42,758 nt of DNA, taken from the NCBI GenBank assembly GCA_002154585.1, contig MUNG01000129.1, positions 1 to 42,758 of the forward strand, given 5' to 3'. Position numbers and translations under genes: made by a program. The stretch comes from Streptomyces pseudogriseolus. GTDB lineage: Bacteria; Actinomycetota; Actinomycetes; Streptomycetales; Streptomycetaceae. A model generated the notes under the pieces. It had not been told where the DNA came from and ran no database searches. It worked only from the letters and a program-made list of their open reading frames with translations. Each line of letters starts with the position of its first letter. The stretch's first letter is position 1. Below, piece by piece: positions 1-8,262 of the stretch.

Positions 1-1
1 C

Positions 2-265
2 CAGTCGGCGGCCGCCCGCTCCGGCGACACGGGGTCCGCACGGCGCGGGGCGCGCGACGCGGGCTCCCGCTTCGGCGCCTTCCACCGCGGCGCCCGCCAG
101 TCCGGCAACGGCGTCACCGACACGTCCGGCAACGGCATCGCCGGCCTCACCGGCAACGGCACCACAGGCGCCTCCGGCAACGGCACCACAGGCGGCAACC
201 CCGGAAGCGGCCCCACCGGCACGTCCGGCACCGGCGACGGCGCCCAGCCGCCGGCGGCTCCCTAG
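2..265 (+). CDS. cvnA: CvnA sensor histidine kinase, C-terminal end only (partial)
   Basis: An open frame enters from the left edge and stops at TAG 263-265. Only the last 87 residues are present, so no kinase motif is visible. The tail is low-complexity: an Arg/Gly/Ser-rich part, then degenerate repeats of the SGNG / TGNGTTG type, ending in Ala/Pro. The assignment rests on position. It lies directly upstream of a roadblock protein, a DUF742 protein, a GTPase and a P450, the fixed conservon order cvnA-B-C-D-E, in which A is a membrane sensor kinase-like protein. Disordered, repeat-rich C-termini are common in CvnA proteins. The function is inferred from context. Confidence 0.6.
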   Translation, partial: QSAAARSGDTGSARRGARDAGSRFGAFHRGARQSGNGVTDTSGNGIAGLTGNGTTGASGNGTTGGNPGSGPTGTSGTGDGAQPPAAP

Positions 266-365
266 TCCCACCCCATCCCGTACGGCGCCGCCCCCGGCCC
301 CGTACGGCGTCCGGGGCGACGGCGCCCCTTCCCGCTCGAGCACGTGAGATAGGAGGAACGGGCCG

Positions 366-827
366 GTGACCGGCCAGCCGGACACCACCGTCCCAACACC
401 CACCATGCAGACGACCACCGACAACAGCCTCAACTGGCTCCTGCAGGGGCTCCTGGAGCGGACCCCCGGCGCACGCCACGCCCTGGTCCTCTCCCGGGAC
501 GGCCTCAAGCTCTGCTGGAGCGAGCACCTGACCCTCGACCTCGCCGACCAGCTCTCGGCCATCTGCTCCGGCATCCAGGCCCTCGCCCAGGGCGCCTCCA
601 TGGAGTTCGGCGACGGCACCGGCGGCGTACGGCAGTCGATGACCGAGTTCCACGGCGGCCTGCTGTTCATCGTCGAGGCCGGCGAGGGCGCGCACCTCGC
701 CGTCGTCGCCGGTGAGGAGGCCGACCCGGGCGTGGTCGGCCACCAGATGATGGAGCTGGTGGAGCAGATCGGCGACCACCTGCGGGCCGAACCGCGAACC
801 GGGGCCACGGGGAACGGCACCTCGTGA
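366..827 (+). CDS. cvnB: CvnB, roadblock/LC7-domain protein
   Basis: A 153-residue protein with a single roadblock/LC7 fold (about residues 20-130), as in MglB-like partners of small GTPases. In conservons it associates with the membrane sensor CvnA, and with CvnD it forms a GTPase-linked signalling complex. GTG 366 is chosen because AGGAGG at 352-357 is well spaced; an in-frame ATG at 405 lacks such a site. It overlaps the next gene by four bases (GTGA at 824-827), which indicates translational coupling. The length is typical of the family. Confidence 0.9.
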   Translation: MTGQPDTTVPTPTMQTTTDNSLNWLLQGLLERTPGARHALVLSRDGLKLCWSEHLTLDLADQLSAICSGIQALAQGASMEFGDGTGGVRQSMTEFHGGLLFIVEAGEGAHLAVVAGEEADPGVVGHQMMELVEQIGDHLRAEPRTGATGNGTS

Positions 828-1183
828 CTCCCCGCAAACCCGTCGACACGGGCGACCCGGACCGGCTCTACACGGTCACCGGCGGACGCAGCCGCTCCGA
901 CGACTCCTTCGACCTGGTCACCCTGATCGTCAGCGAGAGCGCGCCGACGCCGGGGATGCAGTCGGAGCACGCCCGCATCCTGGCCCTGTGCGAACACCCC
1001 GTCGCCGTCGTCGAGATCGCCGCGGAACTCGGGCTGCCGGTCACGGTCGTACGCATCCTGCTCGGGGACCTGCTGGACACCGGGCGCATCACCGCGCGCC
1101 ACCCGCGGGCGGCGGCGTCCGTCGCCTCCCTGCCCGATTCCGCCCTACTCCAAGAGGTGCTCCATGGACTCCGCAACCTCTGA
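824..1183 (+). CDS. cvnC: CvnC, DUF742 protein
   Basis: A 119-residue DUF742 protein, third gene of the conservon. It shows the family's N-terminal segment with an RLYTVTGGRSR-like stretch. A winged-helix-like region follows at about residues 45-90 (ILALCEHPVAVVEIAAELGLP), then a short C-terminal helix ending in LLQEVLHGLRNL. The biochemical role of DUF742 is not settled; in conservons it belongs to the complex with the roadblock protein and GTPase. Its start overlaps the end of cvnB, and its end overlaps the start of cvnD by 20 bases, so the genes are co-translated. Confidence 0.9.
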   Translation: MTPRKPVDTGDPDRLYTVTGGRSRSDDSFDLVTLIVSESAPTPGMQSEHARILALCEHPVAVVEIAAELGLPVTVVRILLGDLLDTGRITARHPRAAASVASLPDSALLQEVLHGLRNL

Positions 1184-1781
1184 GCTGCCCACCCACCGCA
1201 CACCGCTCCGCGACACGGCGGAGACGGGACTGAAGATCGTCGTCGTGGGCGGGTTCGGCGTGGGCAAGACGACCCTGGTCCGCTCCGTGAGCGAGATCCG
1301 GCCGCTGAACACCGAGGAGGTGATGACGCAGGCCGGTGTGGGCGTCGACGAGACCGACGGGGTGGCGGCGAAGACCACGACCACCGTCGCCTTCGACTTC
1401 GGGCGGATCAGCCTCAACGACCGCATGGTGCTGTACCTGTTCGGCGCGCCCGGACAGGAACGCTTCTGGTTCCTGTGGGACCGGCTGTTCTCCGGCACCC
1501 TCGGCGCCGTGGTCCTCGTGGACACCCGCCGGATGGACGACTCCTGGTACGCCATCGACCGGCTGGAGCACCACGGCACGCCGTTCGTCGTGGCCGTCAA
1601 CCGGTTCGACGACGACGGCGCCCGGTACTCCCTGGAGGAGATACGCCAGGCGCTCGCCCTCCCCGCGCACGTGCCGATGGTGGACTGCGACGCCCGGGTC
1701 CGGGCCTCCGGCAAGGACGTGCTGATCACCCTCGTGAACCACCTCCACGACCTGGCCACCGCCAAGGAGGCGACACTGTGA
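1164..1781 (+). CDS. cvnD: CvnD, small Ras-like GTP-binding protein
   Basis: A 205-residue GTPase of the conservon type. The P-loop GGFGVGKTT is at residues 29-37, the switch region carries a conserved threonine run (KTTTTVAFDFG), and the G3-like motif is FGAPGQERF. A VNRFDD stretch sits at the NKxD position with Arg replacing Lys, as is usual in this family. It is predicted to cycle GTP and GDP with CvnB/CvnC and to be controlled by CvnA. ATG 1164 lies inside cvnC, and the stop overlaps the GTG of cvnE, completing a tightly coupled operon. Confidence 0.92.
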   Translation: MDSATSELPTHRTPLRDTAETGLKIVVVGGFGVGKTTLVRSVSEIRPLNTEEVMTQAGVGVDETDGVAAKTTTTVAFDFGRISLNDRMVLYLFGAPGQERFWFLWDRLFSGTLGAVVLVDTRRMDDSWYAIDRLEHHGTPFVVAVNRFDDDGARYSLEEIRQALALPAHVPMVDCDARVRASGKDVLITLVNHLHDLATAKEATL

Positions 1782-3058
1782 CCGATCAGGCCGACCCCTT
1801 CGCGTCCCTGGCCCGCACCGGCGCCGAGCCGCCCCCCGGGTGCCCCGCGCACGCCGGGGCGGTGAGCATGACCGGGGCGGAGTACCCGCAGACGCCGTCG
1901 AAGCTGTACCGCATGCTGCGCCGTGACCACGGCCCCGTGGCGCCGGTGCTGCTCGACGGCGGCATCCCGGCCTGGCTGGTGCTGGGCTACACCGAGGTCA
2001 CCTATGTGACCAGCCACGACGAGCTGTTCGCGCGGGACTCCCGGCGCTGGAACCAGTGGGAGAACATCCCGCAGGACTGGCCGCTGCTGCCGTTCGTCGG
2101 CTACCAGCCGTCGGTGCTGTTCACGGAGGGCGACGAGCACCGGCGGCGGGCCGGCGTGATCACCGACGCGCTGGAGGGCGTCGACCAGTTCGAGCTCTCC
2201 AACGAGTGCCTGCTGATCGCCGACGAGCTCATCGCCCGGTTCGCCGGCAGCGGCCAGGCCGAGCTGATGGCCGACTACGTGCACGTCCTGCTGATGCGCA
2301 CCGTGGTCCAGATGTGCGGCATGCCGTCCACCGGCGACGACACCCTCCGGTTCGTCGACGACCTGCGGATCTCCCTGGACGCCGGCGAGGGCGAGGACCC
2401 GGTCGCCGCGTACGGCAGGGTGGGCGAGCGGCTGCGGCAGCTGGTGAAGGAGAAGCGGGCCGTGCCCGGCCCGGACGTCACCTCGCGCATGCTGATGCAC
2501 CCGGCGGGGCTGACGGACGAGGAGGTCGTCCAGGACCTCATCTCGGTGATCGCGGCGGCCCAGCAGCCGACCGCCAACTGGATCTGCAACACGCTGCGTC
2601 TGCTGCTGACGGACGAACGCTTCGCCGTGAACGTCTCGGGCGGCCGGCTCAGCGTCGGCGAGGCGCTCAACGAGGTGCTGTGGCTGGACACCCCGACGCA
2701 GAACTTCATCGGGCGCTGGGCGGTACGGGACGTGCAGCTCGGCGGCCGGCAGATCAAGGCCGGCGACTGCCTGGTCCTGGGCCTGGCCGCGGCCAACACC
2801 GACCCGCAGATCTGGCCCGAGGGCCATGTCGGCGCGGAGAACGCCGCGCACCTGTCCTTCTCCAACGGCGAGCACCGCTGCCCGTACCCGGCCCCGCTGC
2901 TGGCGGACGTGATGGCGCGCACGGCGGTCGAGACGCTGCTGGAGCGGCTGCCGGACCTGGTGCTGGCCGTCGAGCCGGAGGAACTGGTCTGGCGTCCGTC
3001 GATCTGGATGCGGGGCCTGATGGAACTGCCGGTGCAGTTCACGCCGGTGGTGCAGTAG
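1778..3058 (+). CDS. cvnE: CvnE, conservon cytochrome P450 (CYP157-like)
   Basis: A 426-residue P450-fold protein. The haem-binding motif SFSNGEHRC ends at Cys ~368. The I-helix is atypical (AAQQPT instead of AGxxT). The K-helix position reads NEVLWLDTP, so the near-universal ExxR arginine is replaced by Trp. Loss of ExxR is a known property of the CYP157 family, which is tied to conservons, and this supports the call. GTG 1778 overlaps the cvnD stop. The substrate is unknown, and a redox or regulatory role in the conservon is as likely as a metabolic one. The strand ends in a repeat-rich spacer before a convergent P450. Confidence 0.85.
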   Translation: MTDQADPFASLARTGAEPPPGCPAHAGAVSMTGAEYPQTPSKLYRMLRRDHGPVAPVLLDGGIPAWLVLGYTEVTYVTSHDELFARDSRRWNQWENIPQDWPLLPFVGYQPSVLFTEGDEHRRRAGVITDALEGVDQFELSNECLLIADELIARFAGSGQAELMADYVHVLLMRTVVQMCGMPSTGDDTLRFVDDLRISLDAGEGEDPVAAYGRVGERLRQLVKEKRAVPGPDVTSRMLMHPAGLTDEEVVQDLISVIAAAQQPTANWICNTLRLLLTDERFAVNVSGGRLSVGEALNEVLWLDTPTQNFIGRWAVRDVQLGGRQIKAGDCLVLGLAAANTDPQIWPEGHVGAENAAHLSFSNGEHRCPYPAPLLADVMARTAVETLLERLPDLVLAVEPEELVWRPSIWMRGLMELPVQFTPVVQ

Positions 3059-3180
3059 CGCCCCCCGGCGATACGTGAGGGGATGCCGGGGCGCTGCCCC
3101 CGCGGGCGGCCCGGCGCGGCGGGACCCGGCCGGGGCGGGGGCGGCGCGTACGACGGTGACCGGTCACGGCGCGTGCGCGC

Positions 3181-3240
3181 GTACGGCGGTGACGCGTACG
3201 GCGGTGACGCGTACGGCGGTGACGCGTACGGCGGTGACCG
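3181..3240 (+). repeat. Four 15-bp tandem repeats between convergent P450 genes
   Basis: The unit GTACGGCGGTGACGC occurs three times exactly and a fourth time with its last bases changed to CG. Degenerate copies lie just upstream (about 3147-3180). It fills the 190-bp gap between the ends of cvnE and the minus-strand P450. No gene is supported here; the frames across it give only a periodic His/Arg/Thr peptide. Confidence 0.85.
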
Positions 3241-3250
3241 GCGGCGCGGG

Positions 3251-4477
3251 TCAGCCCTGGACCGGCGTGAACCGGACCGGGAGGCTCTGCACGCCGCGGG
3301 TGAAGACGCCCTCCTCGGCCGTCCGGAACCCGTCGGCGAGCCGGACGTCCGGCATGGCGTCGAGCAGCTGGTTCATGCCGGTCTCCACCTCGGCCTTGGC
3401 CAGCAGCGCGCCGACGCAGAAGTGCCGGCCGAGCGCGAAGGCGAGGTGGTCGGCGGCGGCGGAGAAGGCCGTGGTGGTGGTGAGGTCCTCGCGGAAGATG
3501 TCGAATCGGTCCGGGTCGGCGTACCGCCGCTCGTCCCGGTTGGCGGCGCCTATCAGGCAGGTGACGGTGGCGCCGGGGGGTATGGTGCCGCCGCTGACGG
3601 TGACCTCCGTCGCGGACTGCCGCATGATCATGTGGACCGGCGGGGTGTACCGCAGGGTCTCCGCGAAGGCGCGCGGTATCAGCGAGCGGTCGGCGCGGAC
3701 GGCGGCGAGCTGGTCGGGGTGGGCGAGCAGGTTCGCGAAGATGCCGGCGATGGCCTTGTCGGTGGTCTCGCCGCCGGCGGCCAGCAGCAGGCTGCAGAAC
3801 GCCTTGACGTCCTCGTCGCTCATCCGTACGCCGTCGACCTCGGCGCTGCACAGCGCGGACAGCAGGTCGTCGCCCGGGTTCTCCCGGCGCTCGCGGATGA
3901 TCGGCAGCATGTACTCGGCGAACTCCACCCGGGTCCGCTCACCGGCCGCCGTCACCTCGGGGTCGCCCGACAGGTTGCCGAGGAAGGCGATGACCGCGGT
4001 GTACCAGCGGTGGAAGCGGGGGTGGTCGGCCTTGTCCAGGCCCAGCATGTCGGCGATGACGTTGACCGGGAAGCGGGTCGCGTAGTCGTCGACGAGGTCG
4101 GCGGCGCCCTTGTGGCGGAAGGCGTCGATCAGTTCACGGGAGTTCCGCTCGATGACCGGCAGGAACTTCTGTTCCAGCTCCTTGCCGCGGAACGCGGGCG
4201 CGACCAGCGCGCGCCGCACGGCGTGCTCACGCCCGCTCAGCTGGAGGATCGTTCTGCCGTGCACCGGCTCGATCTGCCAGGCGTAGTTGTCGGTGGTGAA
4301 CTCGCCGGCCTTGTCCTTGAAGACGCGCTCGACGTCCTCGTAGCGCGACACGATGTAGCTCTTGGTCGCCTCGTGCCAGATGAGGGGCGCGGACTCGCGC
4401 ATCACGCGGTAGGCCGGATAGGGGTCGGCGGCGAACTCGGGCGAGAGGATGTCGGGCACCTGCTGGGCGGTGGACAT
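3251..4477 (-). CDS. Cytochrome P450, class I bacterial type
   Basis: A 408-residue soluble P450 with all catalytic landmarks: I-helix LAAGGETTD, ExxR as ETLR, and haem motif FALGRHFC with the Cys ligand at about residue 354. It should need a ferredoxin and ferredoxin reductase supplied elsewhere. The start ATG (4475-4477) has AGGGAG a few bases upstream. It converges on cvnE, and conservons are often linked to a second, catalytically normal P450, so it more likely belongs to that neighbourhood than to the polyketide cluster. Subfamily and substrate cannot be read from the sequence. Confidence 0.9.
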   Translation of the reverse strand: MSTAQQVPDILSPEFAADPYPAYRVMRESAPLIWHEATKSYIVSRYEDVERVFKDKAGEFTTDNYAWQIEPVHGRTILQLSGREHAVRRALVAPAFRGKELEQKFLPVIERNSRELIDAFRHKGAADLVDDYATRFPVNVIADMLGLDKADHPRFHRWYTAVIAFLGNLSGDPEVTAAGERTRVEFAEYMLPIIRERRENPGDDLLSALCSAEVDGVRMSDEDVKAFCSLLLAAGGETTDKAIAGIFANLLAHPDQLAAVRADRSLIPRAFAETLRYTPPVHMIMRQSATEVTVSGGTIPPGATVTCLIGAANRDERRYADPDRFDIFREDLTTTTAFSAAADHLAFALGRHFCVGALLAKAEVETGMNQLLDAMPDVRLADGFRTAEEGVFTRGVQSLPVRFTPVQG

Positions 4478-4641
4478 GGGGCTCCCTGTGATCGTGATTC
4501 ATGTACCGCACAAGGTTATTGATCATCTGTCAGCAAGGACAGACCGCCCGATGACCGGATCCGCTTGAACAATGAACAGGCCGAAAATCGCCCCTTGTCC
4601 CGGCCGGCCGCGCCCGTTGTTCGGTGGTCGGCCCGGTCCAT

Positions 4642-4683
4642 GCGAGAGCCCTGCCGTCCTGAAGGATTCGGCAGGGCTCTCGC
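4642..4683 (-). terminator. Perfect 15-bp hairpin terminator after the DUF397 gene
   Basis: Left arm 4642-4656 (GCGAGAGCCCTGCCG) is exactly complementary to right arm 4669-4683, with a 12-nt loop. It lies 12 bp past the stop of the minus-strand DUF397 gene and about 165 bp upstream of the P450 start, so it should isolate the two. There is no clear U-tract, which is common in Streptomyces. Confidence 0.8.
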
Positions 4684-4695
4684 GCCGTACGCGTG

Positions 4696-4911
4696 TCAGA
4701 CGCTCCGCTCCGAGGAGGCCGGCCCGCCGAACCCCGCCCAGGCGTCACGCGAGACCGTGACGACGGGCCCGGCGGCGGCCTTGGAGTCCCGGACGTGGAC
4801 AACTGCCGTACCGGCCGCGACCTCTACACAGTCGCCGCCCTCGGCTCCGCTGTAGCTGCTCTTGAACCAGGTGAGGCCGGACGCGGCGGTCGAGGACTCG
4901 GCGTTGTTCAT
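4696..4911 (-). CDS. DUF397 protein, partner of an XRE regulator
   Basis: A 71-residue DUF397 protein with the family signature: LTWFKSSYS near the N-terminus, then GGDCVEVA, VHVRDSK and a W-x-x-F stretch. Such proteins are normally encoded just downstream of, and overlapping, an XRE-type DNA-binding protein, and act as its small partner. Here the overlap (ATGA at the start) is retained, but only the last ~25 codons of the XRE gene remain. This makes it an orphan at a rearranged locus. Confidence 0.88.
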   Translation of the reverse strand: MNNAESSTAASGLTWFKSSYSGAEGGDCVEVAAGTAVVHVRDSKAAAGPVVTVSRDAWAGFGGPASSERSV

Positions 4912-4980
4912 AGCGATCCCAGCATCCCTTTGATGAGCTCCAGTGACTCTCGCGGCGAGAGAGCCTGTGACCGGCGACCG
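4908..4980 (-). pseudogene. C-terminal remnant of an XRE-family (DUF5753) regulator
   Basis: Upstream of the DUF397 gene, one minus-strand frame reads RRSQALSPRESLELIKGML followed by GSL and a TGA overlapping the DUF397 start codon. The LSPRESxxLI segment is the usual end of XRE/DUF5753 regulators that pair with DUF397 proteins. Further upstream (plus-strand positions above ~4980) the frame runs into the tRNA-like element. No helix-turn-helix or start is available, so the gene has lost its first ~90%. The exact break can only be placed to within about 10 bp. Confidence 0.65.
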
Positions 4981-5087
4981 GGGACGGACGAACGCCGTCG
5001 GATGCGAGTTCGACTCTCGCCTGCGCCTCTTGCACGGCGCGGTAGTTCAAAGGAAGAACACGACGGCCTGACGACTGATCCGTCCTC
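4980..5087 (+). tRNA. Circularly permuted tRNA-like element (3' half before 5' half)
   Basis: The 3' half comes first. It has anticodon-stem strand CGTCG (4996-5000), a T arm with a perfect 5-bp stem GCGAG/CTCGC around TTCGACT (5004-5020), and acceptor strand CTGCGCC (5021-5027). After 8 nt the 5' half follows. It has acceptor strand GGCGCGG (5036-5042), TA, a D arm GTTC/GAAC around AAAGGAA (5045-5059), A, then CGACG (5061-5065). The acceptor strands pair at all 7 positions (one G-U) and the anticodon strands at all 5, extendable to 7 (5061-5067 with 4994-5000). A further 8-bp pairing (4980-4987 with 5080-5087, one G-U) closes the outside. The anticodon cannot be read because the loop is split. 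The halves could also be relics of two tandem tRNAs. Confidence 0.6.
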
Positions 5088-5126
5088 TCAAGCGCCGTCG
5101 GCGTGCGCAATTGGGTGGCATCCCCA

Positions 5127-5160
5127 GGAGCCCGGGAGCTGGATACGACTCCCGGGCTCC
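5127..5160 (-). terminator. 12-bp hairpin terminator after the carboxyltransferase gene
   Basis: Arms 5127-5138 (GGAGCCCGGGAG) and 5149-5160 are perfectly complementary, with a 10-nt loop. It sits 20 bp beyond the stop of the minus-strand acyl-CoA carboxylase gene, in the right place to end its transcript. Confidence 0.8.
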
Positions 5161-5179
5161 GCCACGTGCGCGCGGTGCG

Positions 5180-6769
<1,590 letters not shown>

Positions 6770-6830
6770 TGCCGCAGCGTAGGGACGCCCCCTCGAAGTT
6801 GTTCGGCACGTTCCCTGGAGAACGGCTCGA

Positions 6831-6867
6831 CCGCCGCCGGCCTCTGGGGAGGAGAGGCCGGCGGCGG
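6831..6867 (-). terminator. 15-bp hairpin terminator after the first SARP gene
   Basis: Left arm 6831-6845 (CCGCCGCCGGCCTCT) pairs perfectly with 6853-6867 across a 7-nt loop. It lies 60 bp past the SARP stop and before the carboxylase start, so it should separate the two minus-strand genes. Confidence 0.75.
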
Positions 6868-6926
6868 CCCGGGGGAGGGGTGGTACGGGACCGGGCCCGT
6901 GACCGCGGGGAGCGCGGCAGGGCCGG

Positions 6927-7724
6927 TCAGTCCGCGGCGGCGGCGGCGTGCAGGGCCCGGTCCGGGTCCCCGGAGAGGACCGCCTGGTGCAGCCCCTGCA
7001 GCGGGGCGGACGGCTCCAGGCCGAGCTCCCGCACCAGACAGCCGCGCAGCCGCTGGTAGGCCTCCAGGGCCCGCCAGCTGCTGCCCGTGTGGTGCAGGGC
7101 CCGCATCAGCTGCCCGCAGAAGCCCTCGTGCAGCGGGTGACGCGCCGCCAGCACCCGCAGTTCGGGCACCACCTCGGCGTACCGGCCGAGCCGCAGGTCG
7201 GCCTCGATGCGCCGTTCCAGAGCGGCCGTGCGCTCCTCGTTGAGCCGCAGCACCTCCAGGGCGAGGACGGAGCCGGCCGGCACGTCGACCAGGGCGGGGC
7301 CCTGCCACAGCGTGAGGGCGCGTCGCAGCTCGTCCGAGGCGGACCGGTAGTCGCCCAGTTCGAAGGCCGTGCGCCCGCTCTCCGCCAACTGCTCGAACTC
7401 GTGGGCGTCGACCTGCCCCGGCGACACCCTCAGCAGATAGCCGCCGAGCCGGGTGACCAGCACGTCCTTGGCGTCGCGCCGGGGGTCGTCGTGCAGCGCG
7501 GCGGCGATCTTCCGGCGGAGCTGGAGGATGTACGTCTGCAGCGTGGTGGAGGCGCTGCGGGGGATGTTCTCGCCCCAGATCTCCTCCATCAGCGTGGGCA
7601 CGCCGACCACCTGGTCGGCGTGCAGCGCGAGCAGGGCCAGCAGCTGACGGGGCTTGGCGGCGGTGGGCACCACCGGGACCCCGCGCTCGTGTGCGGTGAG
7701 TGACCCGAGAACCTTGATCTGCAT
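6927..7724 (-). CDS. SARP-family transcriptional activator
   Basis: A 265-residue Streptomyces antibiotic regulatory protein. It has an OmpR-type winged helix (about residues 1-95, with KPRQLLALLAL and TTLQTYILQLRRKI) and a bacterial transcriptional activation domain (about 100-245). It has no NB-ARC or TPR extension, as in ActII-ORF4/RedD-type pathway activators. ATG 7722-7724 has GGGGGAGAG upstream. It is divergent from the peptide/YcaO cassette across a 286-bp region with three inverted repeats, so it may control both. It is a paralogue of the SARP at 20688-21518. Confidence 0.93.
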   Translation of the reverse strand: MQIKVLGSLTAHERGVPVVPTAAKPRQLLALLALHADQVVGVPTLMEEIWGENIPRSASTTLQTYILQLRRKIAAALHDDPRRDAKDVLVTRLGGYLLRVSPGQVDAHEFEQLAESGRTAFELGDYRSASDELRRALTLWQGPALVDVPAGSVLALEVLRLNEERTAALERRIEADLRLGRYAEVVPELRVLAARHPLHEGFCGQLMRALHHTGSSWRALEAYQRLRGCLVRELGLEPSAPLQGLHQAVLSGDPDRALHAAAAAD

Positions 7725-7832
7725 GTGTCTCTCCCCCTTGGGCGAAGCCGCCTCACCGTCCCCGTGGCGGCCCGTACGGGATCCGGCCACCGAGACTGTC
7801 AGCCGGCACCCCGCGCGGCCCAGTGAGTGAGG

Positions 7833-7986
7833 CATGCGCTGCCGCATGAAAATGTCATGGGCGTCCTGTGAACGAGGCACTGCCGCCCGGGGCGCGTCCC
7901 CCCGCAGACTTCCGGTGCGGCGCCGAGCGAACTCCGGTTCGGCGCAGAACAGTTCGACTTGTCCTGCGAAGGCGCAACGCCTTCGC
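7833..7986. promoter_or_regulatory. Divergent control region with three inverted repeats
   Basis: The 286-bp interval between the SARP and the peptide gene holds no convincing coding region but three exact dyads. They are CATGCG-N4-CGCATG (7833-7848), GCGCCGA/TCGGCGC (7920-7926 and 7939-7945), and GCGAAGGCG-CAA-CGCCTTCGC (7966-7986). The last ends 24 bp before the peptide start and could fold in the leader RNA or serve as an operator. I could not place a -10/-35 pair with confidence. Confidence 0.45.
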
Positions 7987-8010
7987 TTCCGTTCATCACA
8001 GGGGGCACAC

Positions 8011-8262
8011 ATGAACGTGGCAGAAGAGGTCGTCCGATTCGCGGAACTGGCGGCGCGCACCGGCCTGGAGCCGGATCTGGCCCGGCGCCTGGAGACCGGA
8101 CGGGAAGCGGTCCTCGCGGAGTTCGGACTGCCGGCCGGCGTCGCGGGCGGAGCCGGCGAGGAGCCCGTCGTCGAGAGCCTGAGCGGAGCGGGCGTCGAGC
8201 CGGCCGGTGCCCGCTGGTGCACCTGCTGGTCCCCGGAGCTGCCCGTCCTCCGGGGTGAGTGA
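8011..8262 (+). CDS. Candidate TOMM/RiPP precursor peptide (83 aa)
   Basis: An 83-residue peptide with a bipartite look. The N-terminal ~40 residues are helical and charged (MNVAEEVVRFAELAARTG onward). A Gly/Ala/Val/Glu-rich linker follows, and the tail is ARWCTCWSPELPVLRGE, with all heterocyclisable residues clustered at C70, T71, C72 and S74. These are the only cysteines in the peptide. ATG 8011 has AGGGGG upstream (an in-frame ATG at 7834 would add 59 residues but lacks a site). Its TGA is immediately followed by the GTG of the YcaO gene. The layout matches a leader-core precursor for azoline formation. I do not recognise the family, and the cleavage site is unknown. Confidence 0.6.
   Translation: MNVAEEVVRFAELAARTGLEPDLARRLETGREAVLAEFGLPAGVAGGAGEEPVVESLSGAGVEPAGARWCTCWSPELPVLRGE

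Noticed and set aside
1145..2875. Long minus-strand open frame opposite cvnD/cvnE
   Set aside because: Composition is a Gly/Arg/Val/His mix typical of antisense high-GC DNA; the plus strand encodes clear GTPase and P450 proteins.
3147..3250. CRISPR-like array
   Set aside because: The repeats are contiguous with no unique spacers, and no cas genes are present.
4565..4855. Small plus-strand frames across the DUF397 gene
   Set aside because: They overlap a recognisable DUF397 protein and a terminator and have no domain of their own.
5036..5130. An ordinary linear tRNA starting at 5036
   Set aside because: A strand able to pair with CGACGGC exists downstream (5094-5100), but no T arm or matching acceptor strand follows; only the upstream 3' half completes the cloverleaf.
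5127..5160. A second tRNA T-arm in the GGAGCCCGGGAG hairpin
   Set aside because: The 12-bp stem with a 10-nt loop and its place after the carboxylase stop fit a terminator better.
7799..8008. Minus-strand 69-aa frame in the SARP/peptide control region
   Set aside because: No ribosome site and no recognisable sequence; the interval looks regulatory.
7834..8010. N-terminal extension of the peptide gene from ATG 7834
   Set aside because: It crosses the inverted repeats, lacks a ribosome site and adds an Arg-rich segment of non-coding character; ATG 8011 is well supported.
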